Below are positions 1 to 10,562 of a stretch of 64,000 bases of DNA, one piece after another. The stretch comes from Diplocarpon mali (taxonomy: Eukaryota > Ascomycota > Leotiomycetes > Helotiales > Drepanopezizaceae): positions 3,218 through 67,217 of the forward strand of contig JAENRP010000092.1 in assembly GCA_024741835.1 (NCBI GenBank), written 5' to 3'. Position numbers and translations under genes: made by a program. The notes under the pieces are model-generated. The model was not told the DNA's origin, made no database searches, and saw only the letters and a list, made by a program, of their open reading frames with translations. Positions within the stretch are counted from its first letter, which is position 1, and each line of letters begins with the position of its first letter.

Positions 1-823
1 CCCTGCACTAGTTCCGCCCCCCCCCCTTTATGCTTTCGGAAACGGCTTCTCTCCCGGCCATCTCGGCAGCCGGCTGGGACGTGGCCGGGACCCGACGGGA
101 TCGGCCCGTGCCCAAGTTCTCCTCGAGGCCCCGGCCGTCCGCCAGAGTTGTCCCCCATTAGAGCATCGTCGTAGGGAGATCCTCGCGCGCGCACACGTCG
201 TGGCTGGCTCGGCGGGCCTGTGGACGGTGGCGCCGAGATGCTTCCGCACCCCCCCCTTGCCGAGCGAGCCAATCTCCAGACCGGTGCTCCCCAAATTGCC
301 GAGAAATACGGAGATTGGCCCTCGTTCTCTTTCCGGCGGGGCATCATTCTCTCCGCGATTGCGTTCGTCGATCTCGCCGTGCCGTGCGGCACACGTGAGA
401 TGCTTCGGCTCCTCTGTGCTTTGGCCGGCTTGCCGAGGTCCGACGGGGCATACTGCTCTCCCGAAGCCAGGATGTATCCTTGAAGACTATATCCTCACAG
501 GCTATCGCACAGCCTTGGCCGAGGATGCCGCGAATTCGCAAGAGCTGGAGCCCACTGGACATTGGTCGGTCGAACAACTCCACAGACCGAACAAGGGCGA
601 TGCGCGAGTAGTGCAGACGCCTCTCATCTGACGCGGGACCCAGGTCTGGAAACCCGAGCGCTCTCACGGCGGCTGAACGGGACAGGTCGTCCCCCAGTGG
701 TCTTGGCCGCCCGTGGGCAGTCGACGGTGTGATGAGACGTCATCCTTCCTCTTGGACCGCTCTCATGCAGTCTTTTGGTTGCAAGTAGTCGTGATCCGCG
801 GCTCCTGATATCTTGACGCCGAG
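1..823. other. Gene-free stretch at left edge
   Basis: I see no supportable gene. The stretch is GC-rich with short C homopolymers near 17-27 and 248-257. Overlapping open frames on both strands at 28-667 have Arg/Ser/Pro-rich translations without any recognisable motif, as expected for GC-rich non-coding DNA. Confidence 0.5.
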
Positions 824-1560
824 CTAGGTTCTCGTCTTGCCGAAGCGGGCCTTCTCCTGAAAGAAAGCATCAAGATCACGAGCGCACTGCCTCTCGTGCT
901 CGCTCATGTCCTCTCTGGTCGCCAAGAGAAGGTAGTACGAAGCGAAGCCTTCGTAGGTATGGTAAGTTCTATACTCGCAATACCCCGGGCTGCCTTCGAT
1001 TGGTAGGACTTCCTGGACACGCTCGGATGCCAGAAGCCACTTCGGGTAGATGGTAGATACCTCGGAGACTACTCTTCGCTTGCGGTCTAGCATCGTCAAC
1101 TTCACGGGGATAGTCCGGCGAGTATTGTCGTCCACCGTCAACTGGACCCTGTCAGAAACGGGTGTGTGCAGAGGAAGAGAGTGTCAATCCCTCCCGGGAT
1201 CTCTGCTCAAACACCAAAAGCGGTGATCGAAGCACGGAACAGTGATCTCACTTTAAAGGTCCCTGAGCTCCCGACCGACGGCAATCCGTCAGCACCAGTC
1301 TCGCTCCATTCATACTCGACGTAAGAGGACCACGTAGGATACGTCTCGAAATCTAGGATCGCGGCAAACACATCGTCGGGCGATCCGCTGATCCTCGTCG
1401 AGCCGAAGGAGGTGAAGACTGCACAGTCCCGTGAGATCGTGGGCGTGGATAAGATATCCTGCTCGTTCTGTGCGCAAGTTTTCGCCGTCCTGACGAGGAG
1501 GAATAGGGATATTACGATGAGAGCCAGAGCCACGCCGGCATAAGTGATGGCACTATTCAT
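824..1560 (-). CDS. SRPBCC/START-like (polyketide cyclase-like fold) membrane-anchored protein
   Basis: Two exons, 1213-1560 and 824-1141, joined by a 71-bp intron (1142-1212) in phase 0, give a 221-residue protein. The ATG at 1558-1560 is chosen because the encoded N terminus is a clean membrane anchor (about residues 7-24, AGVALALIVISLFLLV). An upstream in-frame extension lacks conserved features. After the anchor comes a segment with the pattern of fungal SRPBCC/COQ10-like proteins: a strand ending STRISGSPDDVF, then ILDFETYPTWSSYV, then a Gly-rich turn and a KVRSLF strand. Exon 2 continues with strands (RTIPVKLTMLDRKRR) and a C-terminal helix near FASYYLLLATRED. The family binds hydrophobic ligands; no substrate can be inferred here. 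No neighbour suggests a pathway. The domain call is from pattern recognition and is fairly confident; the function is unknown. Confidence 0.75.
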
Positions 1561-4158
1561 TGTAGGATTCTGTTTAAAGGCGAGATGGGAGCGCAGACGG
1601 GTGATTTTTTTCGAGGCCAGGCTATCCGAATATATAGAAGCCTTCGAGAAGAGCTGCGCAATGACTAGGAGCATGCGTGAACCCAGGTTGAATGGGATGA
1701 CACGGCGGAGCTCAGCGAAATGAACTGCCAACACGAGCTCAAGGCGTCGTACTCGGGCTACCGCCATGATGATGACAGCGTTATCCTGTGTCGGACATTT
1801 CCCCGAGGGTGGGGTCAGCCACCGACAAGGACCAGGGACTGACGAATGAGGCTTTGGCTGTTAAACCCCAGATTCGACAGGACTTTGACCGGTGTCATCG
1901 CGACGTTGCCAGACCTTCACGGATCTGCGAAGCTACACATCTTGAACGCAGGCGCAACATCCGACATGGGGATTGTGCGACCAGAGTGCCACAGCTCGCA
2001 CGCTGGCAGGGCAGGGAACGCTCGAGTGCCTCTCAGGAGATGTGGAAGGCTATAGTCTTGGAAGTCATGACAGATACTGCCCAGTCCACCACTCTACCCT
2101 ACCGATCATGGCTGGCTCGTCCTTTGCAAGGGTCGCAGGGGCACGCTCGCCATTCCGACCTGACTCGAAGATCGTGGGTGAGCGAAAACGCACGTTCTGT
2201 CGGCGCGTTCGGATTCGAAGTCCCAGAGACAATCCTCGCTGACACTGATCCTGTGCGCAGGACCCTGTACAGGCTGTGCTTTACACGAGCCCCTTGGACA
2301 ACTCTCAACAAGGTCTGAGAAAGGCTTTTCCTATCAGCGAAGCTAGGCTAAATGCAATATACGTATATCTTTACGAGCCCCTTAGACAACTCTCAGCAAG
2401 GTCGGAAAAAGGCCTATTTTAATAGCGAAGCTAGGCTAAGTACAATATACGTATTTCTTCCACGGGCTAAGTTACAGTCGACGGATGTCAGAGCAACTTT
2501 ATCGATCTACAGTTCGGGGACCTTTACCCGTCCACACGCGGCGATTTGTGCTAACCCATTATAGGTACAAGCCTCCTATAAGTTGATCAAATGCGCTGCA
2601 AAGTTACCGTCTGTTCTTCATTGTTTGTTCGTAAGGGCTCGCTCCGAGCTTCGAAACCATTTTCCACTGCACGAGAGTTGAGCAGGTCCTCTCAAGCTCC
2701 AAAGTTCTCTTGTAGAGTACCATGAGCTCTTTTACTCGCCCGAGGCTCAGTAACCGAACATTGCCATGGTTGGAAGCAAGCCCAAACAAATCAGTTACCC
2801 TTGATGTTGTTGTATTATCATAATCCGCGAAGGCGAGGTGACTATATTTCTTCCGTCTACCTGGTCTCCTCTTTAAACCTGTCGGCTCTGTTGCTTCATT
2901 AGGCTTCAAACATGTTCAAATGCATCAAGATCATGATGAAGGACCTATTTTAAAAGCGACACATCTCTTAACAAGGTGTTCAGCAGGTGGCACTGAAGCC
3001 TCTCCAAGACATGGGTCGCTGTTCGACAGCTCTATTCTCTGATCTCATGTTCTTTTATCTTGGGGAAAATCTGGGCTGCCTTGCTGAGACGCATCAGCGT
3101 AGTATATTATATGAGATAGTTGTACGGAGAGATAGACTAAGATCCTCAACCCACTTGTTCGAGCACTGAGTTGGTACGAATAGTCTCTTTAGAATATACC
3201 CTATCATGTCCCTTGAGCCATTTCAATCACCGACCCTCCCTCCGACCCAACATTGCCTCTCAATTTCGCAGCGCCACCATCCTGCAGAGACGCCTTGCCT
3301 AGCACCCTCTCCCAGCCGACCGCAGCCCGCGTTTATCGAGTTCTACAGACATTGATCCGGTAGTCGTCGAGATCGTTTTCCGCCGCTGTTCCGCCTGTGC
3401 GGCCGAGGTCAATACCGCCAGCATATCTCGGGTCTGGCTCTCCCAGAGCGAGCTCCCGCCCGCGTGGCACTCGGGTGCGGCTCTCTGCTCTCGCACGCGG
3501 GTTCTTCGCGGCTCGGCAAGCTCAACCTTTGCAGTGGTTGCGCATCGATGGGAGCTGTCGAGGCACGGCGGTGGCTGGTGGGCGAGCCATCCGCACGTTC
3601 GGACATGCCGTACGTTACGCGAGACGCATTTGGACTTTCATGTCGATTAGAGTGGAGGTTGCCTGTCGCTGGAAATAGAGCCTGGCGGCGTGAATATTTG
3701 GTGCGTCAGAAGAATAATTAATCGGCTCCTATCGCGTCTGTTGAGTGAAGAGCCGTCGTCCGCAACTCCTGCAGGGTACTATGGCTGGCTTGGCGCCATG
3801 GTCTGCCATCCCACACGCGGCTGCCAGCCAATCAGTTTCTTGACCAGAATTGCGAGACGTTACTCTGTCGCTTATTTTCAGTAGCTCAAGTTATACTAAC
3901 AGGGTGTGTATCTATCTGTAAGCTAAACCGCTCCTGGACTTAGCGTAGGACGCTGAAGAACGTCAAAAATGAAGCTATGCCCTCTGCTGCCGCGATAGCC
4001 ATCTCCAGCACCTCTCAAGCAACGTCCAGACACTGCCACGATCATCTCCGCGACTCACCAAGACGGGGACATCGGAGTCTGAAATCTTGCCCACGATCTG
4101 ACAAGCGCAACCTTCCTCCCACCCGCCGCGACGATCTGCTTCGGCGCATCCATGCAAG
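1561..4158. other. Gene-free stretch with repeat remnants
   Basis: About 2.6 kb without a gene I can support. It contains the imperfect direct repeat at 2280-2458. Short open frames such as 2604-2909 (-) and 3397-3721 (+) show no recognisable domain, splice-extended continuation or signal peptide. The part at 2350-3200 is visibly more AT-rich than its flanks, which fits old repeat DNA. Confidence 0.5.
2280..2458. repeat. Imperfect tandem direct repeat of about 88 bp, two copies
   Basis: Copy 1 (about 2280-2369) and copy 2 (about 2370-2458) share, in the same order, GAGCCCCTT, GACAACTCTCA, CAAGGTC, AGCGAAGCTAGGCTAA and CAATATACGTAT, with scattered substitutions and small length differences. 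Read on the minus strand, each unit starts TG(T/C)TGAGAGTTGTC, which resembles the start of a long terminal repeat. No target-site duplication or internal retroelement sequence is visible. The duplication is seen directly; an LTR origin is only a suggestion. Confidence 0.75.
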
Positions 4159-4878
4159 ATGGATCCCAAGAAGATTTCACTTTTTACGACCTACGACAAG
4201 CCAAGGGGAGAGGGGGGATCTAACTCCTTTGCCACTTTCATGATCATTGGCCGTGAGTCTGATACGCACGCCGTCCATCATTCGGCTGTCTGACAATCCA
4301 CAGCGGTGTTCTTCTTCCTGGGCATGCTCTTCTCCTCCTTCCCATACGACTATCCTCTCCTCTGGACTTCCGAGGCCACACCTGATGCGTACTACGACCA
4401 GTTAGAGACTCACCTGAGATTCATCCACGCCTCTCCTCCGATCATTGCTCGAATCCTGCACATCGCCATCACCGTCGGTTTCGTGGGCTTCTTCATCAAG
4501 CTCTTCAAACCCTCCGAGGCCAACCTCCTCTTCGATGGCTCGTCTCTAGTCCTCTACCTTATCGCCGTCATCATCTACATCGCCAACATCGTGAAGGGCC
4601 TGCGCATCGTTACCACGGGTGTCTATGGTGTGGCAGAGGGCAACTCCGAAGTCGCGATTGGCCGGGAGGATAGCCTGAGGGTCTTGGCTGCCAGTAACAC
4701 CATCCTGGCGCTTGTGCTTGTCGGGGTCCTGGTCCTGCAGGCTGGGCAGTGGTATGCTGAGCGCAAGGATCTCGACGAGGCGATCAAGTTCGAGAAGGAG
4801 CAGGAGGAGAAGAGTGCGGCCAGAAGCCCCAAGACGGGAAACCACGTCAATAGGTCTGGGTCTAAGAAGAAGCAGTGA
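4159..4878 (+). CDS. SHR3: ER membrane chaperone SHR3 for amino-acid permeases
   Basis: Exons 4159-4252 and 4304-4878, with a 51-bp intron (GTGAGT...CACAG) in phase 1, give 222 residues. Shr3 is an integral ER protein that helps polytopic amino-acid permeases fold and be packaged into COPII vesicles. The family signature is clear: NSFATFMIIGPVFFFLG across the splice junction, then SSFPYDYPLLW directly after the first membrane segment. Hydrophobic segments follow around IARILHIAITVGFVGFFI, SSLVLYLIAVIIYIANIV and SNTILALVLVGVLVLQAGQW, giving the expected four membrane spans. The tail is charged and Lys-rich (EKEQEEKSAAR to GSKKKQ). The first 20 or so residues (MDPKKISLFTTYDKPRGEGG) are longer than I would expect for the family. 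The true start could therefore be altered by a 5' intron. An out-of-frame ATG at 4152 precedes the chosen start. Confidence 0.92.
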
Positions 4879-6375
4879 GTCATGGGAGGCGCGGCGGTGT
4901 AATTTAGGATGTCTGGGGGTAGGATATCTCCCGACGGTGTACTTGAGGATGTCTGGGGGTAGGATATCTCCCGACGGTGTACTTGAATCTGAGGTGGAGA
5001 TGCCTTCGATATGGCCCGGCGTGTTCAAAATTCTACTTTGTCGTAAATGCAAAGCCGCTTGTAAGAGGACGATTGTGTGCAAGGTCGGGCAATCTTGAAG
5101 TGCGTAGGAATGTATCATTTTCCATGCTGACATGCTCGGCGACTAGATACGGCTGGCCTCGACCGAGGCGTTTGGAGCGATGCCTGTGAGTGATACGATC
5201 ACAGTACGGCACGGGACTCCATCTGTACCATGAGATACGATGATCTCGGTCGATCATCTACACAAGATGTCGGCATGGCAACCCCACAGGAGCCTCGCTC
5301 GCCCGTACCCACGCGACGGGCGCCATCTCCAGACACGCCGCGACCCTCCAGGCCCAAGAGATGGGAAGACGCGCTGCGCGCTCCTGATCTCCGCGCCGCC
5401 CGGCCCGAAGATCAGGGCACCCGCGACAGCGGCGGGCAGATGGCCGGCTGGGGGAGCATCCAAGTGTGGCGTCCCGGGTGCGGCGTGGGTAGTCCTGCGG
5501 CGTGCCGACCGGACGTCGACTCGTGGTGTCAGGCTATGAGGACCTCGCTCGTCCCACGGCCCGAGAGGGTGCATTCGGAGGAGGGAATCTCAGGAGGTCT
5601 CGCGATGAAGAGCTCGGTTCGTGGGCAGGCTCTCATTTCGCCCTTGGGAGTGCGGTCGGACGCGGGGCTGGATGGCCCGCCAGTGCTGCTGTTTGCAGAC
5701 ACCGGTTCGAGGTGAGCGTCCAGACCTGACGTCGTGCCTTTTCACCTCGCTAAGCGTGGTAAACAAGCACTCCAGCTCCTTGTCGGCCGTCACGGTTTCC
5801 TTGGACTGGTTCCCGCTCTCTGAGTTCTGCCACCGCAGCAGCTTTTCTCTCTCCGCTATCCGAAGTTTCTTCGGCAGTGAGAGCAGTCTGAAGGCAACCT
5901 ACAGCCTCCCGCTTGCTATATTCTTTCCTGGTGCACTGACACACGGGACTGAGTTCTTCAGAATCGATCCACGTCCTCGGTATGTTGAGACTCCTCGGCA
6001 TCTATATCACGGCACGATCGCACGATCTCACACTTGGTAATCGCCTCTTCTCCACCGGCTTCTTTGCCAGACCTTCTCACCTTAGTCATCGTCTCGATTC
6101 AACACCCCGCTTTCACAACACCAGCGCGTTGTCGACATAACGAGCTCGCCATTCCACTCTGTGATCGCACCACACCGTACTGAGCACATTTCTCTGCCAT
6201 CACCTCCAACCCCGAATATATTCAGTTTCCGCGGGCCATCTCCATCTCGACCTGACCTCCACACGGTACCACCCAACCAGGCAAAGTCTCCCCCTGTCAC
6301 CTCTGACAACTGTACTGACTTGAGGACGCAGAGACCAGAACCTAAGCCTCTCATACATCATCCTCAGCCCCAAAG
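4879..6375. other. Gene-free stretch between SHR3 and the BTB gene
   Basis: No gene supported. It holds the 40-bp tandem duplication directly after SHR3. A GC-rich segment at 5230-5720 is open in several frames but has Arg/Pro/Ser-rich, motif-free translations. The last 300 bp before 6376 is pyrimidine-rich, as in fungal promoters and 5' leaders. Confidence 0.45.
4892..4987. repeat. 40-bp tandem duplication downstream of SHR3 stop
   Basis: Two near-identical 40-bp units plus a partial third (GGATGTCTGG... ending GGTGTACTTGA). The core GGATATCTCCCGACGGTGTA is repeated exactly. The array begins about 14 bp after the stop codon, so it probably lies in the 3' untranslated region. Confidence 0.85.
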
Positions 6376-7370
6376 ATGACAGTCAGCGATTCTTCTTCTG
6401 AGCCGCCGGTGAAGCGCCAGAAGATTGCTGGGGGGAACAGACTGCTCAAAGACCTCCCGGTTGATCAATTCCTTGCGTAGGTGATGATTTGTGTTGAAGC
6501 TGGACATGGCTGACGGTCTGTAGGAAGACGGCATTGTTTGCGGGGCCGCAGGTCACTGTCGTTGTTGCTGAGAAGGAATTCGCGTTGCCCAAGGCACTCC
6601 TATGCTACAGCTCGCGCTTCTTCGACGCAGTATTCAAGGGCGAGGACGCGGAGGGTGGCGGGCAGAAGACCGACCTACCCGGATGCTCATCCGACACGTT
6701 CGGGCTGGCTGTGCAATGGATGTACCAATCCCAAGTCGTCGTGCCCACCCGCCACCACGCCGCCCCGGCCGCCGCCGCCGCGGCCCACGATGCGGGCATC
6801 AGCAGTCCCGCCCCGTCCCGCCAGAGCTCCGAAGCCTTGGACGATGCCGACCTGCGATGGTTCGAGGAGGAGAAGTTGGACCTGGAGATGTACCCCGGGT
6901 TTGCGAAGAACGGCGGCGCGCAGACCATCTCCCGCCTGTTGTCCTTCCTGACGCTCGCCGAGCGGATCGAGCTCCTCGGCCCCTTTGACTCGGTCTTCGC
7001 CACCATCAAATGCACGCTCGCCACGTTTGGCTTCTTCGCGCCCCGGGTCGGCTACATCCGCACGGCGCTGATGCCCGGCCACATCCGCGTTGCGGCCGAG
7101 ATGCCGGGCAGCCACCCGGTCCGCAAGCTGTTCGCCGACGCCTGCTTCCGCGAGTTCATGCAGGACATGTTCAGCTCGGTGCAGCCGCCGGCGCGACCCT
7201 TCCGCTTCGACCGCGAGCTGAAGGAGCTGGACAGCTTCGGCACGGAGATGCTGGTGGCGCTGCGAGCGGCGACCCGGAGCCGACGGAGACAGGTCAACAG
7301 CAAGAGAGATGGCGTGGAGTGGATCTTCCACGATCCTCTGAACGAGAAGGACTTTAAGATTGTGGTGTAG
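6376..7370 (+). CDS. BTB/POZ domain protein
   Basis: Exons 6376-6476 and 6524-7370, with a 47-bp intron (GTAGGT...CTGTAG) in phase 2, give 315 residues. The BTB fold is recognisable at about residues 30-110: a helix DLPVDQFLA, then the strand pair QVTVVVAEKEFALPKALLCYSSRFFDAVFKG, then TDLPGCSSDTFGLAVQWMYQSQV. Such fungal BTB proteins have no second recognised domain and are presumed protein-interaction modules or Cullin-3 adaptors; the partner is unknown. A low-complexity insertion (Ala/Ser/Pro-rich, about residues 115-140) separates the BTB domain from a helical C-terminal part (ISRLLSFLTLAERIELLGPFDSV). It ends facing the minus-strand gene at 10563-11201, leaving a 3.2-kb convergent gap. 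Confidence 0.88.
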
Positions 7371-7443
7371 AGGGGGAGCACGAATGGAGGCGCGGACTGG
7401 TCACCGCGTTTGCTGCCACTGCTTCAACCTGATGACCCGCCCC

Positions 7444-7665
7444 TGGTTTTCTCAGGCACGAGTTTCTCAGGCACGGGGTTTTCAGGCACGGGGTTTTCAG
7501 GCACGAGGTTTTCAGGCACGGGTTTCTCAGCCACGGGTTTCTCAGCCACGGATTTCTCAGCCACGGGTTTTCAGGCACGGGTTTCTCAGGCACGGGTTTC
7601 TCAGGCACGGGTTTCTCAGCCACGGATCTCTCAGCCACGGGCTCTCTCAGCCACGGGCTCTCTCA
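7444..7665. repeat. 15-bp minisatellite, about 14-15 units
   Basis: Head-to-tail units of consensus TTTCTCAG(G/C)CACGGG with single-base variants and one-base length variants. Blocks of GGCACGG-type and GCCACGG-type units alternate, which suggests local amplification. Because the unit is a multiple of three, the array stays open in two frames and yields FSGTG/FSATG peptide repeats. It starts about 75 bp after the BTB stop codon, so it may be transcribed as 3' untranslated sequence. Confidence 0.92.
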
Positions 7666-7832
7666 GACCTTTGCCCGCATCAAAACCCGCCCGCAACGCT
7701 CCCTGGACGAAACCCTCCCAATTCCGCCCCGAGGAAGCGGAAGGGTAACTACAAGTATGCTTCCCGAGAGAGATTGGCACCTACCACGCAGCATTCCGTG
7801 CAAGACAGAGCAGAGACCCACGCAGCATGGCA

Positions 7833-7888
7833 TAGCATAGCATACATAGCATACACAGCATACACAGCATACATAGCATATATAGCAT
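7833..7888. repeat. CATAGCATAC-type short tandem repeat
   Basis: About six degenerate units of 9-10 bp alternating CATAGCATA and CACAGCATA. It is simple-sequence DNA with no sign of coding function. Confidence 0.8.
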
Positions 7889-9100
7889 GAATTTCAAGTG
7901 GGATGTCCGTTTTCCGTTCCGAGTCTTTGCAATCAGGTGACCCGGACGGAAGACCCAGGCGCTCCTTCCCGTGGAGCCGCGGGCGTGTTTCCGGCCCCGA
8001 AGCCCGTGCCGCGGTTCCCAGCGCCACCGAAGACGGACCGCGTTATCTGTCTCCCGGTGCCAGGAGCGAGGCGCGCCCGAGTATCCCGCACGGGCCCGCC
8101 GCGAGGGCGGGCCGGCGCACGTGAGGGTCGCTCCCGGCATGCCGTTGCCGAAGGCGACGCCGGCTCGGCGGGGCCGGGACGGAGCAGCGAGCCGGCCGGG
8201 CGTGGTGGGCCGACCCGGTGCGGTGCCGCACCTGCGTCTCTGGTTGGGGAGCGAGAGGAGCCAAGCGCGAGGGGGGCGACATGGCCGGACCAGACGAGAG
8301 GCGAGAGGCAAGCTCCCCCCCCCCCCCTCCATTCACGCGCACGCCAATGAAGGGGGGGGTGGCCTGGCCGGCGACCAAGGACGGGGATCCGACGCGGGGA
8401 AAGGGGGGAGGGCCTGCTCCAGCTCCAGCTCCAGTCGATATTGTCCGCTACGCGCCGGCCGAGGCTCCCCCGGCGCCCACGGTGCTGCCCCCCCCCTCTC
8501 GTCTTGGGCCCGACCGGACCGCGAGAGGAGGGGACGGTCAGCGAACTCAATCCTGCGAAGCTTATCCGCGTCCCGCAGCGGGATTGCGCGTGTGCATGTG
8601 CGTGACGGGAACTCGGAAACCACGACGAGGAGTGAGGGGGGGGGGAGAGGATGGTTGACGTGACTGATTGGTTGGTTCGGGTAGCAGGCGATCTGATTGG
8701 TCGGGGACACGTGCGCGAACGATGCCGCGTGCGGGACTGCGCCGCGTCGGAGAGGAGGGCAAGAGGAAGGGAGCAGAGCAGAGCAGAGCCGAGTGGGAAG
8801 GCCAGGGCGAAAGAGAAGGGGGGGAGGAGACGCGGCCACAGCCCCGCTCTTGATCGATGGCGCGCGCGCGAGCATCCCCTGCCGAGCGTGGGGCACGTGT
8901 CTTGGGTCTGGACTCCGGGAGCAGACGAGCAGAGACCCGCTAGAGACGAGTATGATGACACGGTTCGGGAGGATGGAATCACGCTACGAGTGACGACAAT
9001 TAACAAAGATGACACTACACGAATGACGCTACACAAGCAACAACACCACACAAACACAAACACCACCACCACCCCCGAAGCGCCCTCCAGGCCATCCCAA

Positions 9101-9132
9101 GCCCCCCTCCCTCCCCCCTCCCCCCTCCCCCA
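9101..9132 (-). other. Potential G-quadruplex motif
   Basis: The plus strand carries consecutive runs of five to seven C separated by single T or CT. The minus strand therefore has at least four G-runs of three or more with 1-2 base loops, which satisfies the usual G3+N1-7 pattern. It lies between convergent genes, so a promoter role is not suggested. Confidence 0.6.
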
Positions 9133-9585
9133 AGCCGCCCGGTGATTCGCCGCCCCAGCGGCCCGGCTAAGCGCCGCCTGCCAGCGCTCCAGGACTGGTC
9201 TCGGGTTTTCTAATTTTAGGTCGGGCGCGCGCGTCCTGGGCCTGGGTTTGGGGGGGAGGGTTGAGTGGAGGAGTGGAGAAGTAGAGGGGTGGAGGAGTGG
9301 AGTGGCTGTTGACTTTCTTGCGGTTTAGAGTGGGGTGGTGTGGTGTAGTTGGGGGAGTGCAGTGCAGTCGAGTGCATAGTACAGGACAGTCCACGATGCC
9401 CTCAGACACGAGAGAGAATCAGACAAGAGAGAGATCACAGGATTCACGGAATTCAGAGCAGAGACAGGGACAGAGCCACCGTCCGGCGCAATCTCCCCTC
9501 CCACGTGACCTGGTCTCTGCCCACGATGCCACCACGTCTCGCGTCCCCTCGGCTGCTGGATTGACATGTATACCTTACCTACGCA

Positions 9586-9722
9586 CACCAACCTACACAC
9601 ACCTACATACACACACGCCTTTATATACACACACCTACATACACACTTACATACACACACACACCTACCTCTACACACACCTCCCTACACCTACACCCAC
9701 ACCTACACCCACACCCACATCC
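9586..9722. repeat. CA/CCTACA-rich microsatellite
   Basis: Irregular repeats of ACACACCTACAT, ACACAC and ACACCCACACC over about 135 bp. The open frames here translate to Thr/His/Pro-rich peptides typical of such tracts and were not called as genes. Confidence 0.85.
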
Positions 9723-10562
9723 TACGTACCTGCAGACTCCCATACCTCCCCACCTACCACGCTACCAATCTACATCGTGTTCTCTCGCCTACTCGCTGGC
9801 CTGGCATCCCGACCCACACACACAAATTCAGGCAAGAAACACAGACCATCCCCCCCTCCGCAGCACAGGCTCGACGGTCGATGCCGACGACCTCGCGTCC
9901 GGGGGCTGCCGCCAGACAGATGATGCTTCCTCCATCTGCCGCTGGATGATCGCCTGCGCGGGACCTATGAGTTGGGAGGCGTGAGATGGGAGGCCTGCTG
10001 GAAGAGGGCACCAGGCGGGGGGGCGGGCCGACCGGGCGTGCCGGCACCTGTACCTACCGCGTAGCACTTTGCAACTAAGATGCCGGGTAATGCGCTTCGT
10101 GTTACGGCCTGCTCGCTAGATTGCTATTCTGGTATCACCTCCCCGCGCCATTCCATCCCATTCCCGAGACCCCTTGCGCCGAAAAAACGCCCCGGAGATA
10201 GACATCTCCCGTGTCCAGAGATCCACCTTCGGACCCTGCGGATGCCCGGTTTCCTTCTCGGGAGTGCCTCCGTGCATTGCGCGGTAGTGACGTCAAGCCT
10301 GACGATTCCCCTATCCTCCTTCCGCCCCTTTCTCTCGGCAGGAGAGAGCCGAGACTCGTGTCTGGACTTCTGTTTTCGTAAAGAAATAAAGACGTAGCCG
10401 TCGTAAACAGGCCGGTGGGGAGAAGAAAGAGGATATGCTGATGTTGTGGGGAAAGAGAAAAGAGATCGTTGCGAATAGATATCGTATAACATAGGAGATG
10501 ACCGGATGGTAGCGAGATACGGTAGAGTTTGCGGCGTCAAGTCGTGCTCGAGAGGAGGTCTC

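Larger units (their letters stand above)
7371..10562. other. 3.2-kb GC-rich convergent intergenic region rich in simple repeats
   Basis: Lies between two converging 3' ends, so no promoter is required here. It holds a 15-bp minisatellite, a 10-bp CATAGCATAC-type repeat (about 7833-7888), many C/G homopolymers of 6-9 bases around 8316-8650, a G-run motif on the minus strand near 9101-9132 and a CA/CCTACA microsatellite (about 9586-9722). The long minus-strand open frame at 7933-9072 is Arg/Pro/Ser-rich and motif-free. No gene can be supported. Confidence 0.5.

Noticed and set aside
5230..5715. 161-residue open frame after SHR3
   Set aside because: Several frames are open here at once because of GC content; the translation is Arg/Pro/Ser-rich without motif.
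6687..7331. 214-residue antisense open frame over the BTB gene
   Set aside because: Shadow of a GC-rich exon; the sense frame has a recognisable BTB domain and clean splice sites.
7933..9072. 379-residue open frame on the minus strand
   Set aside because: Arg/Pro/Ser-rich with long homopolymer-derived runs, no motif, and overlapping open frames in other frames. Typical of GC-rich non-coding DNA.
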